Assembly (NCBI RefSeq): GCF_003182355.1
Contig: NZ_QGTW01000003.1
Location: forward strand, 248,001-312,000
Length of the DNA: 64,000 bases
DNA from: Cytobacillus oceanisediminis
GTDB lineage: Bacteria; Bacillota; Bacilli; Bacillales; Cytobacillaceae
Direction of reading: 5' to 3'
In this document: piece by piece, positions 38,093 through 47,647 of the stretch
Layout: every line of letters begins with the position of its first letter
Position numbering within the stretch: position 1 is the stretch's first letter
The notes under the pieces: generated by a model
The model's input: the letters and a program-made list of their open reading frames with translations, nothing else
Told to the model about the DNA's origin: nothing
The model's database searches: none
Program-made: the position numbers and the translations under genes

Positions 38093-38983
38093 TCAAAATG
38101 GCTTCCATTTCAGTTCTGATGCCTTCAGGTACCGGTCCTCCACATCCTTCCAGTTCACAACATTCCACCAGTTCTTCACATAATCGCCGCGATTGTTTTT
38201 GTACTGAAGATAATAAGCATGCTCCCATACATCCAAAACAAGCAATGGAATCGTATCCCATTGGGTCAGGAGCATATGCCTTTCTGACTGAAGAATTTCA
38301 AGCCTGCGGGCCCTTGGCGACCACACAAGAATTGCCCAGCCTACACCTTCTACCTGCTTTGCTGCCTCCGAAAAATGAGCCTTGAACCGATCAAAGCTTC
38401 CAAAGTACTTATTGATCTCCTTCAATAAAGCCCCAGATGGTTTCCCGCCTCCCTTTGGACTCATGTTATTCCAAAAAATCGTATGGAGATAGTGCCCTGA
38501 ACCATGAAAAGCCAGTTCGCGGGACCAGTGTTTTACCAGACTATAATCACCTTTGTCCCTTGCAGTTTGCAGCATATTTTCCGCTTTATTTAATCCGTCC
38601 ACATAGGATTGATGATGCTTGTCATGATGGAGCTTCATGATTTCGCCTGAAATATGAGGTTCCAGTGCCTTATAGTCATAAGGCAGGGGCGGCAGAACAT
38701 GTTTGCCGGCAGCGATATAAGGTTCGTTCATATAGACATTCCCAACCCGCTGCCTATTTGTAAAATAATTCTCCATGTCAGAGTGCAGCCCATCCACCTG
38801 TTCCTGAATTTTTTCCAATTCCTGAATATTAAGCGGGCCTGTGATTCCTTCCATTATGTCCGTAAAATGATCCAGCCTCTGCCAAAGTTCATTATTTTTA
38901 TCAACATCCTCTGATTCCAAAAAACCTCTCAGCTCCTTGTTCCATTTTGACACTTCGCTAATGTAGTCTTCCATTTTCCCCAT
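38093..38983 (-). CDS. Fe/Mn superoxide dismutase with N-terminal extension (SodF-like)
   Basis: Dismutates superoxide in the cytosol. The catalytic domain covers about residues 95-296; metal ligands are in LHHDKHHQSY, HGSGHYLHTIFW and LDVWEHAYYLQY. About 90 extra helical residues precede it, as in B. subtilis SodF and unlike SodA. I chose the ATG at 38983 (GAGGG five bases upstream) over an in-frame GTG at 38995. Metal choice cannot be read with certainty. Location beside dacB differs from B. subtilis. Confidence 0.88.
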   Translation of the reverse strand: MGKMEDYISEVSKWNKELRGFLESEDVDKNNELWQRLDHFTDIMEGITGPLNIQELEKIQEQVDGLHSDMENYFTNRQRVGNVYMNEPYIAAGKHVLPPLPYDYKALEPHISGEIMKLHHDKHHQSYVDGLNKAENMLQTARDKGDYSLVKHWSRELAFHGSGHYLHTIFWNNMSPKGGGKPSGALLKEINKYFGSFDRFKAHFSEAAKQVEGVGWAILVWSPRARRLEILQSERHMLLTQWDTIPLLVLDVWEHAYYLQYKNNRGDYVKNWWNVVNWKDVEDRYLKASELKWKPF

Positions 38984-39116
38984 ACAATCCCTCACTCAAT
39001 TCCTTATTTGGCTCCCTTTCTATTTGTATGAACGGAAGTTTGTACGATTTCCTAGGAATATTAAGAAAGGCTACGTGGAGGTTTGGTAATTGAGTTTAAT
39101 AACCTAAAATGAGTCC

Positions 39117-39185
39117 GGTTTCAGTTTTGTTTTGCGTCCATAATTGTATTTAAGCGGTTCCAGTTTGCTTTTTGCGTCGTTATTG
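39117..39185 (+). repeat. Two imperfect direct repeats of about 30 bp
   Basis: GGTTTCAGTTTTG..TTTGCGTCC (39117-39147) and GGTTCCAGTTTGC..TTTGCGTCG (39156-39185) are tandem copies with a period of 39 bases, each ending in ATTGT, in the gap between the sod gene and ypuI. Confidence 0.5.
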
Positions 39186-39264
39186 TTTGTTTGTCCTTCC
39201 TCCAACCACTTTTTCTCGCAGGCTCTACTGAGTGGTTTATGCGTCAAAAATCCAGACCGCAAAA

Positions 39265-39289
39265 AAAGAACAGCAGGCTGCTGTTCTTT
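39265..39289 (-). terminator. Terminator of ypuI
   Basis: AAAGAACAGCAG pairs with CTGCTGTTCTTT, with a T-run beyond on the minus strand. Confidence 0.85.
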
Positions 39290-39299
39290 CTGTACACTT

Positions 39300-39788
39300 C
39301 TATTTAGATTGAATCATTTTTGTACGGTAATCTGTTTCGTAATATTCAAGCTCTTCCCTAATCCTTTGGAACTCTCCTTCCAATTGACGGAAAACAGCTT
39401 TTAGGCTATCAGGAACTTCCTCATGGAACTGGATGGAGTTTTTGCCTGTATAAGCTGAACGGCTATTCTCGAACCATGCATCATTTTTAGGAGAGAAAAA
39501 CTCTTCAATGCATTGATGATAGATTCGATATAAAGTTTTCTCTGCAGCGCCTTTTTGGAAAGGATCGCTTTTCGAAATAATATTGCATGTATCGAGCCCT
39601 TCTTCACAAAAGACAAGCAGCTTTCTAACATGGGATAGAATACTCTTATAATAATCTACATTTCCCTGTTTTTCTGCCTCTAAGTCCTTAATAGTTGTAT
39701 TATTTAAAAAGTCTTCAAAAACTTTAACGCTATTACCGAGGAAATTTTTCACATCTTCCATTTGTGATTTAACTATTGAATTTCCCAA
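39300..39788 (-). CDS. ypuI: YpuI-family protein (DUF3907)
   Basis: The 162-residue soluble helical protein with conserved segments SHVRKLLVFCEEGLD, EKTLYRIYHQCIEEFFSPKND and EELEYYETDYRTKM matches YpuI, of unknown function. The start appears to be TTG at 39788, with GGGGTG about nine bases upstream. It lies between scpB and dacB, as in B. subtilis, with one extra gene inserted. Confidence 0.8.
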   Translation of the reverse strand: MGNSIVKSQMEDVKNFLGNSVKVFEDFLNNTTIKDLEAEKQGNVDYYKSILSHVRKLLVFCEEGLDTCNIISKSDPFQKGAAEKTLYRIYHQCIEEFFSPKNDAWFENSRSAYTGKNSIQFHEEVPDSLKAVFRQLEGEFQRIREELEYYETDYRTKMIQSK

Positions 39789-39819
39789 TTACCACACCCC
39801 CATATTTGTACACTGGCTT

Positions 39820-40239
39820 TTATTGCGGTTGAATAATAAATTCTAAAGGAGATCGCATGTCATAGGATTTTTTATTCTCCAGTGCCTCAAAAATAGAGGG
39901 AAGCTTGGAAAAGTCTAGATCCTGAAAATAGGATGCAAAGTCAGCCTTTGAATTAATATAAATTCGTTTGCGGTGCCGGAAACCCGGATTTTTTAATAAA
40001 CATGAAAGTGCAACAATATCCTTGAATTCCACTTCTCTGGAACCCGCAGCAAAGATCGGATCACTCTCATATGGTGTAAACTCATTCATGGATTCTTCAA
40101 AGAAGCGGACATATAAAACATGAAAGGTCTTTTCCTGTCCATCTTCTTCAAACACAACTTCACTTCGATTAAAGAAGTCTTCAGATGTGTTCGGCTTTTC
40201 TTTTTCAAGTTCGTATCCCCTGCAATATTTAATTAGCAA
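39820..40239 (-). CDS. Hypothetical protein, 139 residues
   Basis: Not recognised. It is a soluble, acidic protein with no membrane segment or signal peptide, beginning MLIKYCRGYELEKEKPN. Aromatic-rich segments such as HVLYVRFFEES and FASYFQDLDFSKLP are seen. AGGAGGG precedes the ATG. It lies 31 bases upstream of ypuI in the same direction, so they are probably cotranscribed. Confidence 0.65.
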   Translation of the reverse strand: MLIKYCRGYELEKEKPNTSEDFFNRSEVVFEEDGQEKTFHVLYVRFFEESMNEFTPYESDPIFAAGSREVEFKDIVALSCLLKNPGFRHRKRIYINSKADFASYFQDLDFSKLPSIFEALENKKSYDMRSPLEFIIQPQ

Positions 40240-40359
40240 GTAAAACCCTCCTAATTCCCTCGGTGGTTTTCACAAAATATGTATAACAGCTATTTAGAAA
40301 AGAAAAGGGAAAAATTTAAGTTTATTTTACCATACTTCCATTGTAATGTGTCAGAAAAC

Positions 40360-40950
40360 TCAAGAATCAATCTCTTGAAACTTTTCAAAGAATAGGTCAG
40401 CTTCTTCCTGGAAAGAATCCTCTTCTTCACTTACTTTATCTGGAAGAGGCGGAAGTTCTTCAATGCTCTTAAGCCCAAAATAATCGAGGAATTCCTTTGT
40501 CGTCCCATACAAGTATGCACGTCCGGTACCTTCTGCCCGTCCAACTTCTTTGATCAGCGCTTTTGAAGCGAGTGTCTGGAGGGGCCTTTCGGTCTTAACT
40601 CCCCGTATTTCTTCGATCTCTGTTCTTGTTATCGGCTGCCTATAGGCAATGATAGCCAACGTTTCGAGTGCTGCCTGAGATAAGGTAGCAGCCGAAGGAG
40701 ATTCTACAAGCTTCTTTAAGTAAGGGGAGAATTCTTTTTTTGTAACAAGCTGGAATGTACCCGCAAGCTCAACAACCATAATCCCGCGTGTGCTATTATC
40801 ATTGTAATCTTCCATTAAGCCATCCATGATTTCACGCGCCTGTATTTCCTCAACCTCTAGAACATGGGCAATTTGCTTGAGGGATAAGCCTTCATCTCCC
40901 GCTGCAAACAGCAGACTTTCTGCTATCCCCTTCCAATTAATAATCTCCAA
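40360..40950 (-). CDS. scpB: Segregation and condensation protein ScpB
   Basis: Winged-helix kleisin-associated subunit of the SMC-ScpAB condensin that organises and segregates the chromosome. The 196-residue protein shows [20 protein letters not shown] and [26 protein letters not shown]. It overlaps scpA by 14 bases. Confidence 0.96.
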   Translation of the reverse strand: MEIINWKGIAESLLFAAGDEGLSLKQIAHVLEVEEIQAREIMDGLMEDYNDNSTRGIMVVELAGTFQLVTKKEFSPYLKKLVESPSAATLSQAALETLAIIAYRQPITRTEIEEIRGVKTERPLQTLASKALIKEVGRAEGTGRAYLYGTTKEFLDYFGLKSIEELPPLPDKVSEEEDSFQEEADLFFEKFQEIDS

Positions 40951-41713
40951 GCTTTACTCCTCCTTCCATGGAAGCAACAAAGATTTCTGAAAAATTCTGA
41001 TCCTGTTCAACCTGTATTTCCCTGCGCTTGATTAACTCCAGCACCGCCAGAAACGTTACAACAATATGTTCCCTGTCAGGTACCGGAAATAGTTCATAAA
41101 AGCTTTTCCTGCCCTTAATTCTTTTTAGCTGATCTACAATTTCAGACATCCGCTTTTCAATGGGAATGTCCTGGCGGGCAATTTTAGTAGACAAAGGCCT
41201 TTGCAACTTCTTCCTTCTCAATAGCTTCTGCAAAGCCCCAAGCATATCATATAGGCTTACGTTCAACTCTGCCCTCTCTGGCTGGGCCTCCTTTACAAAC
41301 TCCGATAGGTCGGCTGGCGGTTTCGTAAACATTAAGCTTCTTTCCTGTTCACGTTCTTTAAGTTCATCTGCTGCTTCCTTAAATTTACGATATTCAATAA
41401 GCCGTTCAACTAATTCATCCCTTGGATCTTCTTCCATATCCATTCCGAATTCGTCCTCAAGCTCTTCCTCTTCATGCTTCGGCAGCAGCATTTTACTTTT
41501 TATAGCCAGAAGCGTAGCAGCCATTACAAGATATTCACTCGCTACATCAAGCTGAAGTTCCTTCATTGTATGTATATAAAAAAGATATTGCTCGGTAATT
41601 TCCGAGACCGGAATATCATAAATGTCTATTTCCAGCCGGTTGATTAGGTGAAGGAGCAAATCGAGCGGCCCTTCAAAAGCATCAATCTTTACATTATAAT
41701 GATCATATTGCAT
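40937..41713 (-). CDS. scpA: Segregation and condensation protein ScpA (kleisin)
   Basis: The kleisin bridges the two SMC heads. The start at 41713 ([23 protein letters not shown], 258 residues) is chosen because GGTGGG lies just upstream and family members start here; an ATG 63 bases earlier would add an unrelated leader. The N-terminal SMC-neck segment and the C-terminal winged helix ([20 protein letters not shown]) are clear. Confidence 0.95.
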   Translation of the reverse strand: MQYDHYNVKIDAFEGPLDLLLHLINRLEIDIYDIPVSEITEQYLFYIHTMKELQLDVASEYLVMAATLLAIKSKMLLPKHEEEELEDEFGMDMEEDPRDELVERLIEYRKFKEAADELKEREQERSLMFTKPPADLSEFVKEAQPERAELNVSLYDMLGALQKLLRRKKLQRPLSTKIARQDIPIEKRMSEIVDQLKRIKGRKSFYELFPVPDREHIVVTFLAVLELIKRREIQVEQDQNFSEIFVASMEGGVKLGDY

Positions 41714-41886
41714 ATATTCCCACCAAATTTTTCTATAAAAATTAAATTTATTACCATTCCGATTCCCTGCAAACATGGTAAAAGACTATATCTAGTATAG
41801 ATTATTCATTAGTGTTATCCAATAGAAAAATAACCCTATGGTCTAGATTGTCCGCGGATATCCCAAAAAAATAATGAATCCGCCCA

Positions 41887-41915
41887 AACACTCCGGCTAA
41901 TGCCTACATAAGATG
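41887..41915 (+). promoter_or_regulatory. Candidate sigma-K promoter of the YjcZ-like gene
   Basis: AACA at 41887-41890, 16 bases, then CATAAGATG at 41907-41915 fits the sigma-K pattern (mACm, 16, CATAnnnTA) except for the last base. Confidence 0.35.
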
Positions 41916-41949
41916 TATGGAATACAAAGATAAACAGGAGGTATTTGAT

Positions 41950-42051
41950 ATGTCAAATGTTGGAATTGGCGATTGCTGGGGAACCGGGTTTGCTTTGATT
42001 GTTGTTTTGTTCATTTTATTGATCATTGTGGGAGCTTCCTGGTGCTTCTAA
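41950..42051 (+). CDS. YjcZ-family small sporulation protein
   Basis: The 33-residue protein MSNVGIGDCWGTGFALIVV continues into a hydrophobic run and ends ASWCF. A short polar N-terminus followed by one helix is the YjcZ/YtrH-like small spore protein pattern. AGGAGG lies nine bases before the ATG. A terminator follows at 42178, after a repeat copy. Function unknown. Confidence 0.75.
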   Translation: MSNVGIGDCWGTGFALIVVLFILLIIVGASWCF

Positions 42052-42058
42052 AAATATA

Positions 42059-42144
42059 GGCTGAGTTAGAGCTTATTGTTGATTTTAGCACCCTGTTGAA
42101 AGAAGAGGCTGGTACGGAAATCAACAGGCAGATTTAACAGAGCC
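42059..42144 (-). repeat. Intergenic repeat copy E, internally deleted and inverted
   Basis: Both ends are present (GGCTGAGTTAGAGCTT with TTGTTGATTTTAGCACCC, and AATCAACAGGCAG with TTTAACAGAGCC) but about 150 central bases are missing. Relative to the other copies it is reversed. Confidence 0.75.
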
Positions 42145-42177
42145 AAAATATAAAAAAGAGATTCTATAGGTAGTTCA

Positions 42178-42202
42178 AAGCCCGGATGATTCCGGGTTTT
42201 TA
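42178..42202 (+). terminator. Terminator of the YjcZ-like gene
   Basis: CCCGGA pairs with TCCGGG around TGAT and is followed by TTTTTATTTTT on the plus strand. Confidence 0.82.
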
Positions 42203-42263
42203 TTTTTCAAATCCCTCCGGACGATATGTTAAAATATAGATAGAATTTGCAGGGAGTGAAACT

Positions 42264-42779
42264 ATGTATCCGGATGATTATATAAAGTTTTTGGCCCATT
42301 TTCATGGTGATCGCGATTACTTTGAATGCCATGAAATACTTGAGGAATACTGGAAGAGCGTTGACAAGAATAATAAAACATCCCACTGGGTCGGTCTTAT
42401 CCTTATGGCAGTATCCTTTTATCATCATCGCCGGGAAAATGTCAAGGGAGCAGAACGTACCCTCCGGAAAGGAATAAACATCCTGGAAAACCATCCAGAT
42501 GAAACGGCAAAGCTAGGGCTTGAGCCTGGCCAATTGACCAAGGATTTAAAAAACAGACTGCAAATAATTAAGGCAGGCGGGAAATACAAGAGCTATAATT
42601 TACCCATTAAAGATCCAATTCTCCAAGCCAGATGCAAAAAAATGTGCTCAGGACTGGGATTTACATGGTGTGCCGATAGCAACTTCAAGGATGATGATTT
42701 AGTGCACCGCCATAAAAAAAGGGACCGGAGCATGGTAATCAAAGAGCGGCTTGAAGCACTGCAAAGAAAAAATAAATGA
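42264..42779 (+). CDS. ypuF: YpuF, DUF309 family protein
   Basis: The 171-residue helical protein has the DUF309 signature DYFECHEILEEYWKS near residues 21-35 and VGLILMAVSFYHHRR. Function is unknown. GGGAGTG lies before the ATG. In B. subtilis ypuF lies between scpA and ribT as here. It converges on ribT. Confidence 0.88.
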   Translation: MYPDDYIKFLAHFHGDRDYFECHEILEEYWKSVDKNNKTSHWVGLILMAVSFYHHRRENVKGAERTLRKGINILENHPDETAKLGLEPGQLTKDLKNRLQIIKAGGKYKSYNLPIKDPILQARCKKMCSGLGFTWCADSNFKDDDLVHRHKKRDRSMVIKERLEALQRKNK

Positions 42780-42780
42780 A

Positions 42781-43178
<398 letters not shown>

Positions 43179-43278
43179 TCATTATTTGAATAAAAACATC
43201 ATAAACTATTTTTCCCAATTTTTTAACTTTGTAAACTTTCCTTAGCATTATATGTATTAAAGCTGAATGTTGCCATTT

Positions 43279-43329
43279 TACGGGTAAAACCGGCCTTTCC
43301 CTTATCCTGCCTTTATCCCTTTACCCGTA
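43279..43329. repeat. Perfect 10-base inverted repeat
   Basis: TACGGGTAAA (43279-43288) and TTTACCCGTA (43320-43329) flank a 31-base pyrimidine-rich loop between ribT and a small frame. Role unknown; no T-run follows on either side. Confidence 0.45.
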
Positions 43330-43336
43330 CCATTCA

Positions 43337-43423
43337 TTAAACAATAAAAAACCAGTAAACCAGCCCCCAGCCGAGACTTAGCACCAGCAATAAAATAAAA
43401 AGAAGCCAATTGCTTTTTTTCAT
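43337..43423 (-). CDS. Putative 28-residue membrane protein
   Basis: The short frame begins MKKSNWLLFILLLVLSLGW and ends YWFFIV, a lysine-rich start followed by a single hydrophobic helix. GGAGG lies about 13 bases before the ATG. It sits alone in a 518-base gap between ribT and the ypuA promoter. Composition and ribosome site suggest a real microprotein, but conservation cannot be judged here. Confidence 0.45.
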   Translation of the reverse strand: MKKSNWLLFILLLVLSLGWGLVYWFFIV

Positions 43424-43560
43424 AATTATTTACTGCCTCCACTTTACAATATCAAACCTATCGCTTATAAACTATCATTCATTTTACACTATTCTCTTTT
43501 ATAATTCCATTCCGCTTGCTGAATTAGGAATTTTGAGCTAATGTTTCGGTAAGGAACCTG

Positions 43561-43587
43561 TGAAACCTTTTCTATTTTTTTATCGTC
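43561..43587 (+). promoter_or_regulatory. Sigma-M-type ECF promoter of ypuA
   Basis: TGAAAC (43561-43566), a 17-base spacer with a T-run and CGTC (43584-43587) match the sigma-M consensus. ypuA is a known sigma-M target in B. subtilis. The leader is about 90 bases. Confidence 0.8.
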
Positions 43588-43687
43588 TAGTAACAAGTAA
43601 AGCCATTCTGCTTCTGTTTGGATAAAGCAGTGAAATATAGGGTGTACCACTAAATGGCTTTAATATTTTACTCCGGGAGGAAACAAA

Positions 43688-44557
43688 ATGAAATGGAATA
43701 AAATGCTTGCCATATTCATGATTTCGCTATTATTTGTTTTGCCATTGCAGGCATTTGCTGACATGGCAGAAGGTGACATGATCGTAACTTTAGGAGAAAA
43801 CTTGTCGGAAGAACAAAAAAATATGCTTCTTGCCGAAATGGAAGCACCAAAAGATGCAACCATTATTACTGTCTCAAATGAAGAAGAACATAAATACCTG
43901 GGAAACTATATTTCCAAAGCACTAATTGGAACAAGGGCCATATCATCTTCAGCGGTCACAATCGCCAAACCTGGCTCTGGACTCGAAGTACAGACCAAGA
44001 ATATTAACTGGGTGACCGATGAAATGTATATTAATGCGCTTATTACAGCAGGCGTAAAGGATGCCAATATCTATATTACTGCTCCTGCCCCTGTTTCAGG
44101 TACCGCTGCATTAACCGGTATCATTAAGGCTTATGAAATTTCAGCCGAAAAAACCATTCCCGAAGATGTAAAGCAGGCAGCTAACGAAGAAATGGTTGAA
44201 ACAGCTAAGCTTGGTGATACTGTAGGTACCGAAAATGCAGCCGCTTTAATTGCAAAAATTAAAGAAGAGATTGCAAAAAATGCTCCTGAGACAGATGCAG
44301 AGCTAAGAACCATTATCGAAAATGCAGCAAAGGAACTCGGAATCACTTTAACTGAACAAGAGATTTTAAGTTTAATAGATTTATTTAACAAGCTGAAAGA
44401 GCTGAATATCGACTGGAACCAAGTAGGCGAACAGCTCAATCAAGCAAAAGACAAAATTTCCAAGTACCTTGAAAGTGAAGAAGGCCAAGGATTTTTAGAA
44501 AGCCTAAAGCGTTTTTTCGCTAGCGCTATCGACGCTATTAAAGCCTTTTTCTCTTAA
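43688..44557 (+). CDS. ypuA: YpuA, exported DUF1002 protein
   Basis: The 289-residue secreted or surface protein has a signal peptide at about residues 1-24 ending LPLQAFA. The DUF1002 region contains SSAVTIAKPGSGLEVQTKNINWVT near 80 and GTAALTGIIKAYE near 138. The Ala/Glu-rich C-terminal half is helical. Function is unknown; cell-envelope stress is inferred from its sigma-M-type promoter. GGGAGG precedes the ATG. Confidence 0.88.
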   Translation: MKWNKMLAIFMISLLFVLPLQAFADMAEGDMIVTLGENLSEEQKNMLLAEMEAPKDATIITVSNEEEHKYLGNYISKALIGTRAISSSAVTIAKPGSGLEVQTKNINWVTDEMYINALITAGVKDANIYITAPAPVSGTAALTGIIKAYEISAEKTIPEDVKQAANEEMVETAKLGDTVGTENAAALIAKIKEEIAKNAPETDAELRTIIENAAKELGITLTEQEILSLIDLFNKLKELNIDWNQVGEQLNQAKDKISKYLESEEGQGFLESLKRFFASAIDAIKAFFS

Positions 44558-44576
44558 TTGCATAGCCTCAAAAGTA

Positions 44577-44600
44577 AAGCTGCCTGGTCCCAGGCAGCTT
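44577..44600. terminator. Bidirectional terminator between ypuA and lysA
   Basis: AAGCTGCCTG pairs perfectly with CAGGCAGCTT around GTCC, followed by a T-run on the plus strand; it reaches the lysA stop. Confidence 0.88.
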
Positions 44601-45918
44601 AATTTTTTATTTTTTCACCGATCGGCAAATCCAATCGCAATATGTCCTCGTAAGTTTCCCTTTTGACAACCAGCTTCGCTTCGCCATTTTCGACAAATAC
44701 TACCGGCGGTCTTGGAATACGGTTGTAATTGTTGGCCATGGAATACCCATAAGCACCGGTACAAAATACAGCCAAAATATCTTTATCCTCCGCCTTCGGA
44801 AGCGGCAAATCCCAAATGAGCATATCGCCCGACTCACAGCATTTACCTGCGATCGAAACAGTCTCTTCTGGCTTCTCATTTACTCTGTTTGCTAAAACAG
44901 CTTCATACTTCGCCTGATAAAGAGCCGGTCTGATATTATCACTCATACCGCCGTCCACAGCTAGATAGTTCCTAACATTCGGAACCTCTTTGCGGGAACC
45001 TGTCTGGTATAGTGTAGTCCCTGCATCCCCAACCAGGGAACGGCCCGGTTCGATCCAAATCTCAGGCATCTTCATTGAATAATGCTCAGCCTGATTTTTA
45101 ACTTCTCCAATAATCTCTTCAACATATTGAGATGCAGGAATCGGATCATCATCCCCTGTATAGCGGATGCCAAAGCCTCCACCCAAATTGAGCACTTGGG
45201 GTTCATAAGAATAGGTTTCTTTCCATTCGTTCATCTTTTCAAAAATTTTCTTGGCCGCCAAAATAAATCCAGTTGTATCAAAGATCTGGGAGCCAATATG
45301 GCAATGCAGCCCAAGCGTTTCAATCCATTCTGAATCCAAAGCCTTTTTTAAAGCCTCTTCAGCCTGGCCATTTTGGAGATCAAAGCCAAATTTTGAATCC
45401 TCCTGCCCTGTTAAAATATAGTCATGGGTATGGGCTTCAATCCCTGGAGTCACCCTTAATAGGATTTTTGTCTTTATGGCAAGGGATTCACAGATTTCCT
45501 GAAGAAGGTCCAGTTCATAGAAGTTATCGACTACAATACAGCCGACACTATATTTAAGAGCCATTTCCAGTTCTTCTTTGCTCTTATTGTTGCCGTGGAA
45601 ATGGATTCTTTCAGGTGGAAAATCAGCAGCAAGAGCAGTGTATAATTCTCCGCCTGAAACTACATCAAGGGATAGGCCTTCCTCATCAACCAGCTGTACC
45701 ATGGCTACAGTTGAAAAAGCTTTGCTTGCATATGCTACTTGAGCAGTAATTCCCAGTTTCTCAAAAGTCTGCTTAAATCCTCTTGCTCTATCCCTTATTA
45801 AAGCTACATCATATACATATAATGGCGTTCCAAATTGGCCGGCGAGTTCAACAGTGTCCATACCGCCTATTTCCAGGTGCCCTTTACGATTAACTTTCAT
45901 GGTGCCGTGAAAAAACAT
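44599..45918 (-). CDS. lysA: Diaminopimelate decarboxylase
   Basis: PLP enzyme converting meso-diaminopimelate to lysine, the last step of lysine synthesis. The 439-residue protein has the PLP lysine in AYASKAFS (about residue 65), the phosphate-binding GGGFGI near 250, LHCHIGSQ and the dimer-site ESGDML. Located beside the spoVA operon as in B. subtilis. It is monocistronic. Confidence 0.96.
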   Translation of the reverse strand: MFFHGTMKVNRKGHLEIGGMDTVELAGQFGTPLYVYDVALIRDRARGFKQTFEKLGITAQVAYASKAFSTVAMVQLVDEEGLSLDVVSGGELYTALAADFPPERIHFHGNNKSKEELEMALKYSVGCIVVDNFYELDLLQEICESLAIKTKILLRVTPGIEAHTHDYILTGQEDSKFGFDLQNGQAEEALKKALDSEWIETLGLHCHIGSQIFDTTGFILAAKKIFEKMNEWKETYSYEPQVLNLGGGFGIRYTGDDDPIPASQYVEEIIGEVKNQAEHYSMKMPEIWIEPGRSLVGDAGTTLYQTGSRKEVPNVRNYLAVDGGMSDNIRPALYQAKYEAVLANRVNEKPEETVSIAGKCCESGDMLIWDLPLPKAEDKDILAVFCTGAYGYSMANNYNRIPRPPVVFVENGEAKLVVKRETYEDILRLDLPIGEKIKN

Positions 45919-46052
45919 GTTTCCCCCTCTTCCCTTTTAGCAAAGCAAAGGACTCTTTTTATCCGACTAGATCTTAAAAAAAGCAACCCTCTTTTTTAAA
46001 AAATCAAGCAAATATTGCCCCTGCTAAACATCAATTAAAATTTATTAAAGAA

Positions 46053-46082
46053 ATAGACAGTTTCTGCAAGAGACTGTCTATT
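46053..46082 (-). terminator. Terminator of the spoVA operon
   Basis: ATAGACAGT pairs with ACTGTCTAT, extended inward with one mismatch, followed by a T-rich tract on the minus strand. Confidence 0.72.
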
Positions 46083-46168
46083 CTGTTTCCTTTAACCCTT
46101 TATTCAATTAAAAACACTTTACCATATTTCGTGTATTTTCGCAATCGGCATTCCGTGTATTTCTCGCT

Positions 46169-47647
46169 TCATGGCTGCTTATAACGATTCTTTGTCTGAA
46201 CGATGCTTGGCCGGATTTTTGAACCAGGCATTGACCGGCGAATCAATATTTGAGTTAAAGCTACTGGACTGAACGGAATAAAAGGCCATAAATATGGAGT
46301 ATTTAAAGACTTAATGCTCGCCAGCAATAAGATGACGAGGGTTAGCCCCACTACTAGACCCGGTGTATGGAAAATGGCTACTGATACCAAAAGTCCCAGC
46401 CTTACTATTTTATTAGCGATACTCAACTCATAGCTTGGTGTTGCAAATGTCCCAATTGCCGCCAAAGCAACATACAAAATAACTTCCGGTACAAACAAAC
46501 CGACATCTATGGCAATTTGCCCTATGAGTACGGCTGCAATTAAGCCCATTGCTGTTGAAAGCGGCGTTGGCGTATGAATGGCTGCAATCCTGAGAAACTC
46601 AATCCCGACATCAGCAAGGAATAACTGGACAATGACAGGTACATTTGTTTCTTCGTTCGGACCAACAAAAGCAATTCTTTCTGGCAAAAGCGAAGGCTCC
46701 AAAACAAATAAAAACCATAGAGGCAAAAGTACGATGGATGCCAGTAATCCCAGAAAGCGAATCCAGCGTACAAATGTACCAACTGCTGGAGATTGCCTGT
46801 ATTCCTCTGCATGCTGCAAATGATGAAAATAAGTAGTAGGTGTAATGATTACGCTTGGTGATGTATCAACAAAAACAATGACATGCCCTTCAAGCAAATG
46901 GGCTGCGGCTACATCTGCCCTTTCGGTGTAGCGAACGAGCGGAAATGGATTATAGCCTTGTTTTAATAAAAACTCTTCAACTGTTTTATCGGCCATTGTG
47001 ATTCCATCTATTTTGATCTCTTTAATTTCTTTTCTGATTAAATCGATCAAATCCTTATTGGCCACATCCTTTATATAACCAATGGCTACATCTGTTTTGG
47101 ACCTCTCGCCTACCCGCATAATTTCAAAGCGAAGCCTTTCATCCCTTATTCTTCTTCTTGTTAGAGCTGTATTCACAATAATATTTTCAACATACCCATC
47201 ACGAGAACCGCGAACGACTTTTTCGGTATCCGGTTCCTGCGGTGTCCTTCCTGGATAGCTGCGGACATCGATAACAAGGCCTACTCCTTCTCCCTCAACA
47301 ACCACTACTATAAGCCCTGAAAGTACCTGGTCAACCAGCTCATCCATCGTTTTTATATGTTCAACAGATTGGTGCATAATTCTGTTTTCAACTATCTCAA
47401 ACAGTTTGGTTGAAAGTTTTTCATTATCGTTAATTTCAACTAGCCCCTCAACGATTTCAATGATAAACTGGGTATCGGTTAGACCATTAATATAATAGAA
47501 ATGAACATCTTTCCTTAGTACTTTTAACTTGCGGACTCCTAAATCAAAGCTGTCTCCCAGCCCGACCCGGTCCTTCATATATTTTTCAATTTCTTGGACA
47601 GATTTAGGTATGGGCGTTTTATTGTTCTTCTGGCTGTCTGACATCAT
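46169..47647 (-). CDS. spoVAF: Stage V sporulation protein AF (GerA-type)
   Basis: GerA-family inner spore membrane protein which, in B. subtilis, complexes with other germination proteins and speeds germination. It has a large cytoplasmic domain (to about residue 290) and a C-terminal block of five or so helices. The start at 47647 (492 residues) follows AAAGGAG by five bases; an ATG 21 bases upstream has none. It overlaps spoVAEA by 29 bases. [20 protein letters not shown] is a family signature. Confidence 0.94.
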   Translation of the reverse strand: MMSDSQKNNKTPIPKSVQEIEKYMKDRVGLGDSFDLGVRKLKVLRKDVHFYYINGLTDTQFIIEIVEGLVEINDNEKLSTKLFEIVENRIMHQSVEHIKTMDELVDQVLSGLIVVVVEGEGVGLVIDVRSYPGRTPQEPDTEKVVRGSRDGYVENIIVNTALTRRRIRDERLRFEIMRVGERSKTDVAIGYIKDVANKDLIDLIRKEIKEIKIDGITMADKTVEEFLLKQGYNPFPLVRYTERADVAAAHLLEGHVIVFVDTSPSVIITPTTYFHHLQHAEEYRQSPAVGTFVRWIRFLGLLASIVLLPLWFLFVLEPSLLPERIAFVGPNEETNVPVIVQLFLADVGIEFLRIAAIHTPTPLSTAMGLIAAVLIGQIAIDVGLFVPEVILYVALAAIGTFATPSYELSIANKIVRLGLLVSVAIFHTPGLVVGLTLVILLLASIKSLNTPYLWPFIPFSPVALTQILIRRSMPGSKIRPSIVQTKNRYKQP

